Source: an uncultured Coriobacteriaceae bacterium (lineage in GTDB: Bacteria; Actinomycetota; Coriobacteriia; Coriobacteriales; Atopobiaceae). From it: DNA of 26,228 bases. The position numbers and the translations under genes were made by a program. Below the pieces are notes generated by a model. The model was not told the DNA's origin. It was given only the letters and a program-made list of their open reading frames with translations, and made no database searches. Shown here piece by piece: positions 22,075 to 26,228 of this stretch. The stretch's first letter is position 1, and every line of letters begins with the position of its first letter. Location of the stretch: contig UQSV01000023.1 of the NCBI GenBank assembly GCA_900543875.1, positions 1 through 26,228 of the forward strand, read 5' to 3'.

Positions 22075-24585
22075 TTACTCGTTGTCGCCAGCGGTCATCT
22101 GGGTAGCGGAGAGCTCACCCTCGGAGGCAGCGGCAGCGTCGGGCCAGACCCAGCTGGTGAAGGCGGGGTGATCGTAGCCCTCGTCGACGGCGAACTGGAA
22201 GGCCTCCTCGCGGAAGTTCTCCCACTCCTCGATCTTGGCGGCGAACTTCTCGGCGTCGATCATGCGCAGGGCGTCAGCAGCGAGGGCCCAGCGGTCCATG
22301 TTGTTGAGGCGCAGCATGTCGAACGGCGTGGTCGTGGAGCCCTTCTCCTCGTAGCCGTGGACGTTCCAGGAGTCGTGGCCCGGACGGTCCCACACGAGGC
22401 GACGGATGGTGCCGGCGTAGGCGTGGAAGGCAAAGAGGACGGGCTTCTCGCCGTTGCCAAAGAGCTCGGCGAACTTCTCGTCGGAGATGGCTTGGTCGTT
22501 CTCGGAGACGTTCTGGATCTTCAGAAGGTCAACGACGTTGACGAACTTGGCCTTGACGCCCTCGCCCTTGAGCATGTCGAGGGCAGCGAGGGCCTCGAGG
22601 GCCGGCACGTCGCCGCAGGTGCCCAGCACGATGTCGGCGTCAGCGAGCGTCTCTGCGCTGCTGGCCCACTTCCACTCGGCAACGCCCTCGGCCAGCTCGG
22701 CCTTGGCCTCGTCGACGGTCAGGAAGGTCGGGGCGGGCTGCTTGCCGCAGAAAATGGCGTTCACGCAGTTCGCGGACTGGTAGCAGCGCTCGGCCACGGC
22801 GAGGGCCATGTTGGCATCGCAGGGGTAGTAGGCGTTGACGACGTGCGTGTCGTTGGCCTTGTTGAGCAGCAGGTCGACGAAGCCGGGGTCCTGGTGGGAG
22901 AAGCCGTTGTGGTCCTGACGCCAGACGTGGCTGGAGAGCAGGATGTTGAGGCCGGCGATGGGCTTGCGCCAGGGGATCTCGCGGACGGTGGCCTCGAGCC
23001 ACTTGCAGTGCTGGTTGATCATCGAGTCGACGACGTGGATGAAGGACTCGTAGGAGCTCCACACGCCGTGACGGCCGGTGAGCACGTAGGCCTCGAGGAA
23101 GCCCTCGCACTGGTGCTCGGAGAGCTGCTCGACGACCTTGCCGGACGGGGCAAGGAGCTCGTCGTTGTCAGCGTCGGCGTAGAAGCCACCCTCCCACTGC
23201 TTCTGGGTGTACTTGTAGGCGTCCTGGAGACGGTTGGAAGCGGTCTCGTCCGGGCCAAAGATGCGGAAGTTCTCCATGTTGTTGTGGAGGACGTCGGCGG
23301 TGTAGGCACCGAAGACGCGAGCGGCCTCGGTGGCGCCCCAGCCGTGGCCCTTCTCGGCAACCGGCACCTCGTGGGCGTGGATGTCGGGGAGGACGAGGTC
23401 CTCGCGGACCAGGCCACCGTTGGCGTTGGGGTTGGCGCCGATGCGCAGGTCGCCCTTGGGCATGAAGGCGGTCACCTCGGGACGGATGGCGCCCTTCTCG
23501 TCGAAGAGCTCCTCGGGGTTGTAGGACTTGAGCCAGCCGCGAAGCACGCGGAAGTGCTCGTGGGTGTCCTTGGCGGAAGCCAGCGGCACCTGGTGGGCAC
23601 GCCAGGAGCCCTCGGTCTTCTTGCCGTCGATGTGCTTGGGGCACGTCCAGCCCTTGGGGGTGCGGAAGACGATCATCGGGTAGACGGGGCGGGTCTCGTC
23701 GCCAGCCTCGGCAGCGGCCTTGATGTCGCAGATGTCGTCGAAGACCTCCTCGAGCAGCGCGGCGAAGCGAGCGTGGATGGAGGCGTGGGACTCGTTGTCG
23801 AAGCCGGCAACGAAGAAGTGCGGATCATAACCCATGCCCTCGAAGAACTCGGTGAGCTCGTCGTCGGAGATGCGGGAGAGGATGGTGGGGTTGGCGATCT
23901 TGTAGCCGTTGAGGTGCAGGATCGGCAGCACGATGCCGTCGGTCTTGGGGTTCACGAGCTTGTTGGACTGCCAAGAGGTGGCCAGCGGGCCGGTCTCGGA
24001 CTCACCGTCGCCCACGACGGCGACAGCGAGCAGGCTCGGGTTGTCCATGACGGCGCCATAGGCGTGGGACAGCGTGTAGCCGAGCTCGCCGCCCTCGTGG
24101 ATGGAGCCGGGGGTCTCGGGGGCGTAGTGGGAGGGGATGCCACCGGGGTAGGAGAACTGGCGGAAGAACTTCTGCAGGCCAGCCTCGTCGTTGGTGATGT
24201 CCGGACGGATGTCGTAGTAGGTGCCGTCGAGCAGCGACTGGGCGGTGCCGGCGGGGCCACCGTGACCAGGGCCCATCAGGAAGACGGCGTTCTGCTGGTG
24301 GTCGGCGATGAGGCGGTTGACGTGACCAAAGAGGAAGATCACGCCGGGCGTGGTGCCCCAGTGGCCAACGAGGCGGTGCTTGACGTCGGGACGGCCGAAG
24401 TCGCGGGTCTCGCCGGTCTTCTCATCGGTCCAGTCGGAGCGCATGAGGGGGTTGGAGCGCAGGTAGATCTGGCCGACGGACAGGTAGTTCGCCGCGCGCC
24501 AGTACTTCTCGACACCCTCGAGCTCCTGCTCGGAAACGGGGCCGTCAAGCTTCTGCCAGGGGGTGCCGATGACGGGATGTGCCAT
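22075..24585 (-). CDS. xfp: Xylulose-5-phosphate/fructose-6-phosphate phosphoketolase
   Basis: An 836-residue thiamine-diphosphate enzyme that splits xylulose 5-P or fructose 6-P with phosphate, giving acetyl phosphate plus glyceraldehyde 3-P or erythrose 4-P. The N-terminus ([20 protein letters not shown]) closely resembles bifidobacterial phosphoketolase. Conserved blocks are GHWGTTPG (about 74-81), GPGHGGP (105-111), [14 protein letters not shown] (165-178) and the thiamine-binding GDGESETG (192-199), followed by [16 protein letters not shown] 24585 is preferred over an ATG seven codons upstream because GAGGAGAGG lies directly before it. Length is near the family's 800-830. The enzyme would yield acetyl phosphate for ATP. 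The promoter carries LacI-like sites and the leader can fold. Confidence 0.97.
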   Translation of the reverse strand: MAHPVIGTPWQKLDGPVSEQELEGVEKYWRAANYLSVGQIYLRSNPLMRSDWTDEKTGETRDFGRPDVKHRLVGHWGTTPGVIFLFGHVNRLIADHQQNAVFLMGPGHGGPAGTAQSLLDGTYYDIRPDITNDEAGLQKFFRQFSYPGGIPSHYAPETPGSIHEGGELGYTLSHAYGAVMDNPSLLAVAVVGDGESETGPLATSWQSNKLVNPKTDGIVLPILHLNGYKIANPTILSRISDDELTEFFEGMGYDPHFFVAGFDNESHASIHARFAALLEEVFDDICDIKAAAEAGDETRPVYPMIVFRTPKGWTCPKHIDGKKTEGSWRAHQVPLASAKDTHEHFRVLRGWLKSYNPEELFDEKGAIRPEVTAFMPKGDLRIGANPNANGGLVREDLVLPDIHAHEVPVAEKGHGWGATEAARVFGAYTADVLHNNMENFRIFGPDETASNRLQDAYKYTQKQWEGGFYADADNDELLAPSGKVVEQLSEHQCEGFLEAYVLTGRHGVWSSYESFIHVVDSMINQHCKWLEATVREIPWRKPIAGLNILLSSHVWRQDHNGFSHQDPGFVDLLLNKANDTHVVNAYYPCDANMALAVAERCYQSANCVNAIFCGKQPAPTFLTVDEAKAELAEGVAEWKWASSAETLADADIVLGTCGDVPALEALAALDMLKGEGVKAKFVNVVDLLKIQNVSENDQAISDEKFAELFGNGEKPVLFAFHAYAGTIRRLVWDRPGHDSWNVHGYEEKGSTTTPFDMLRLNNMDRWALAADALRMIDAEKFAAKIEEWENFREEAFQFAVDEGYDHPAFTSWVWPDAAAASEGELSATQMTAGDNE

Positions 24586-24604
24586 GTGCCTCTCCTCTTC
24601 CTGC

Positions 24605-24681
24605 ACGGCATCTCAGCCGTACGTCGTTATGCCCTTGCGGGCACCAAGCGCGAGCCGTTGCTTGGGGGTTGGCTCGTGCCC
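24605..24681 (-). promoter_or_regulatory. Structured 5' leader of xfp with competing hairpins
   Basis: In minus-strand RNA, GGGCACGAGCC (24671-24681) can pair with GGCTC (24652-24656) and GTGCCC (24639-24644). The same TGCCC can instead pair with the downstream GGGCA in TGCCC-GCAA-GGGCA (24630-24643), so the two folds exclude each other. A further stem, ACGGC-TGAGAT-GCCGT (24605-24620), lies just before the ribosome binding site. This layout could support attenuation or translational control, but no riboswitch class is recognised. Confidence 0.4.
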
Positions 24682-24701
24682 TTTTTGACTGACCGAGACG
24701 G

Positions 24702-24770
24702 AGTATAGATAGGTAAATCGTTTTACCTCGTCGTAAACGCAAAGCGCTTACAATCCTTCTAAGCGTTTAA
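24702..24770 (-). promoter_or_regulatory. xfp promoter with LacI-like operators
   Basis: TATACT on the minus strand (24702-24707) is a strong -10; no good -35 is seen. GGTAAATCGTTTTACC (24712-24727) is a palindrome with one mismatch and a central CG, covering the spacer and -35 region. GTAAACGC-AAA-GCGCTTAC (24733-24751) is a second near-palindrome, and AAGCGTTTAA (24761-24770) a third partial one. These shapes are typical of LacI/CcpA-family operators. Two LacI-type genes lie nearby, at 20784 and 24970. Confidence 0.6.
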
Positions 24771-24816
24771 CTCCGTGAGCGGTAGCAAATTGGCCGTGAA
24801 CGGTAGGTAAATTTGA

Positions 24817-24839
24817 CGAAACATAACCGAAATGTTTCG
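24817..24839. promoter_or_regulatory. Inverted repeat upstream of the xfp promoter
   Basis: CGAAACAT (24817-24824) and ATGTTTCG (24832-24839) form a perfect 8-bp inverted repeat with a 7-bp centre, a plausible protein-binding site. The surrounding gap 24586-24969 contains no gene that I can support. Confidence 0.4.
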
Positions 24840-24938
24840 CAGGAATGGTCAAGTTGGTGCGTGGCCGAGAAGGGCACGCGGACGCCATCACACTTGCTAC
24901 AAATAAGACCTATATGTCTGGTTGGGACGGCTTGGCGA

Positions 24939-24960
24939 GGCGGGCGCTGGGGAGCCCGCC
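24939..24960 (-). terminator. Candidate terminator after the second lacI-type gene
   Basis: GGCGGGC (24939-24945) and GCCCGCC (24954-24960) form a 7-bp GC stem with an 8-base loop, nine bases after the 24970 stop. It lacks a T run. Confidence 0.5.
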
Positions 24961-24969
24961 GACGCGGCC

Positions 24970-25995
24970 CTACCCCTCGAGCGTGCGCACGCTGTCCTTA
25001 ATCACGAGCTTGGGGTCGAGCACGATCTGCTCGGGCTCGCCCAGCCTGCCAGCCTCATGCTCATCGATGCGGCGGAACAGCAGGTCGAGCGCCGCACGCG
25101 ACAGCTCGGGCACGTTCTGCTCGATTGAGGTGAGCGCCGGCTCAAACAGGACGTCGGCCGCGGAGTTGTCGTAGCTCACCACCGAGTAGTCGCGCGGCAC
25201 GCGCAGGCCCTTGCTGTAGAGGCGCTTGAGCAGGCCCAGCGCGATGTTGTCCGAGCTCGCGAACACGGCCGTTGCATCGGTGTCGGCCAGGCTCGCCGCC
25301 GCGTCGAACGCACTCGCGATGTAGTAGTCGCTGCCCAGCACGTAGTCTGCCTGCACGCGGATGCCTGCCTCGCCCAGCGCGCGGGTATAGCCGTCGAGGC
25401 GCTCGCGGCCCGTGTTCGAGCGGGCGTTGACGATGCAGGCGATGCGGCGGTGCCCGTGCTCGATGAGATGGCGCGTGGCCAGGTAGCCGCCTAGCTCGTT
25501 GTTGAAGCGCACCTTGTCGCAGGCCAGGCTGTCGATGAAGCGGTCGACCATGATGTAGGGCGTGGGCAGGGTCGAGAGGTTGGCGATAAGCTGCTCGTCG
25601 ATGGCAAACTCGTTCGAGACGACGATGAGCAGGCCGTCCACGCCACGGTTCACGAGCAGGCGCACGAGCTTGGCGTCGTTCTGCGGGTTGTCATCGGAGT
25701 TTGTGATGATGAGGGCATAGCCCTTGGCGCGGCACATGAGCTCGAGGTTCTTGGCGAGCGAGGCAAAGAAGCGGCTCTCGATGTTGGGGATGATGAGGCC
25801 GATGGTGCTCGTGTGCTGCATCACGAGGCTGCGGGCGATCTGGTTGGGCACGTAGCCAAAGCGGCGCGCCGTCTCGAGGATGCGCCGGCGGCTCTCCCGC
25901 GAGACCTTGCAGGGGCGGTCGTTGAGCACGAGCGACACGGAGGTGGGCGAAAGCCCCACCTCGTTGGCGATATCCTTGAGCGTCACCTTTGCCAT
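24970..25995 (-). CDS. LacI-family transcriptional regulator
   Basis: A 341-residue regulator with the N-terminal HTH VTLKDIANEVGLSPTSVSLVL (residues 4-24), the hinge region FGYVPNQIARSL, and a sugar-binding-protein-like effector domain. Characteristic stretches are TIGLIIPNIESRFFA, GVDGLLIV, EHGHRRIACI and FASSDNIALGLLKRL. ATG 25995 is chosen because GGAGG lies four bases upstream; an upstream in-frame ATG adds eight residues outside the domain. A TACGAT -10-like hexamer on this strand lies at 26028-26033. It is upstream of xfp on the same strand, and the LacI-like sites at 24712-24770 lie between the two genes, so control of xfp is plausible but unproven. Confidence 0.93.
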   Translation of the reverse strand: MAKVTLKDIANEVGLSPTSVSLVLNDRPCKVSRESRRRILETARRFGYVPNQIARSLVMQHTSTIGLIIPNIESRFFASLAKNLELMCRAKGYALIITNSDDNPQNDAKLVRLLVNRGVDGLLIVVSNEFAIDEQLIANLSTLPTPYIMVDRFIDSLACDKVRFNNELGGYLATRHLIEHGHRRIACIVNARSNTGRERLDGYTRALGEAGIRVQADYVLGSDYYIASAFDAAASLADTDATAVFASSDNIALGLLKRLYSKGLRVPRDYSVVSYDNSAADVLFEPALTSIEQNVPELSRAALDLLFRRIDEHEAGRLGEPEQIVLDPKLVIKDSVRTLEG

Positions 25996-26144
25996 GTCGC
26001 CTCCATTCCGCGCGCGCACCTGCCGCTATCGTACCCCGAGCAGCCTTTGGCCGAGAGTGGCAGCGATTGAGCTGCGCGGCCCGGCACCGCTCCACTAACC
26101 TAAAAAGACGTACCTAGTTCGAGACGACCCACGAGGAGGACGCC

Positions 26145-26228
26145 ATGTTCTGCACCAAGTGCGGGGCCCAGCTTCCCGATGACGCACGGTTCTGCTCAAA
26201 GTGCGGCGCCCCGGTTGCCACCACTCCC
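26145..26228 (+). CDS. Zinc-ribbon protein, 3' truncated by the window edge
   Basis: The first 28 codons read MFCTKCGAQLPDDARFCSKC then GAPVATTP. Two CxxC pairs, 13 residues apart, form a zinc-ribbon of the kind found at the start of many bacterial membrane or domain-of-unknown-function proteins. GAGGAGGA at 26133-26140 precedes the ATG. It diverges from the second lacI-type gene. The rest of the protein, and so its role, is outside the window. Confidence 0.85.
   Translation, partial: MFCTKCGAQLPDDARFCSKCGAPVATTP

Noticed and set aside
24845..24920. Possible tRNA or tRNA remnant (string beginning GTGGCCGAGAAGGG)
   Set aside because: It resembles the start of a class II tRNA, but there is no acceptor-stem partner, no TTCGAA-type T loop and no consistent cloverleaf.

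Overview
The window is GC-rich bacterial chromosome with compact operons and little space between genes. The gene set is a bifidobacterial-type phosphoketolase, a GAT-family PTS, a DUF3793-flavodoxin pair, a nadABC operon ending in a 3H-domain NAD repressor, and LacI-type control. Together with the codon bias this fits an anaerobic, fermentative member of class Coriobacteriia (Olsenella/Collinsella-like). That placement is an impression from protein character, not a database result. No phage, complete insertion sequence, CRISPR array, rRNA or tRNA was found.

Layout. 1-160: 3' end of a Gly/Arg/Pro-rich protein, probably an RNA-helicase tail. 393-2675 (+): Kup potassium transporter behind a structured leader, closed by a strong hairpin. 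2907-4694 (-): ACT-domain protein followed by citrate synthase. 5025-8678 (-): two half-size ABC exporter subunits, divergent from an AraC-type regulator (8803-9801, +). 10218-11321 (+): DUF3793 protein and a short flavodoxin. 11361-11554: a 194-bp element bounded by perfect 26-bp inverted repeats. 11573-15531 (-): nadA-nadB-nadC-niaR, tightly packed, with a promoter covered by four 12-bp tandem boxes. 15667-16040: an unexplained array of TGCAC-N13-GTGCA dyads about 52 bp apart. 16156-16992 (-): TrmB-like tRNA methyltransferase. 17297-20492 (-): PTS IIB, IIC, a small membrane protein and IIA, divergent from a LacI regulator (20784-21794, +). 22075-24585 (-): phosphoketolase with a structured leader and LacI-like operators. 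24970-25995 (-): second LacI regulator. 26145-end (+): start of a zinc-ribbon protein.

How the parts work together. Phosphoketolase and the PTS serve sugar uptake and fermentation, and both promoters carry palindromes of the LacI-operator type. The nad operon makes NAD de novo from aspartate and carries its own repressor. The ABC exporter and DUF3793-flavodoxin promoters share an ATAAGTTA(G/C)CC box, which suggests one regulon, perhaps for metal or redox stress. The least explained features are non-coding: the dyad array, the inverted-repeat element, a cluster of TGTTTA boxes at the PTS promoter, and an inverted-repeat cluster at 4803-4879.
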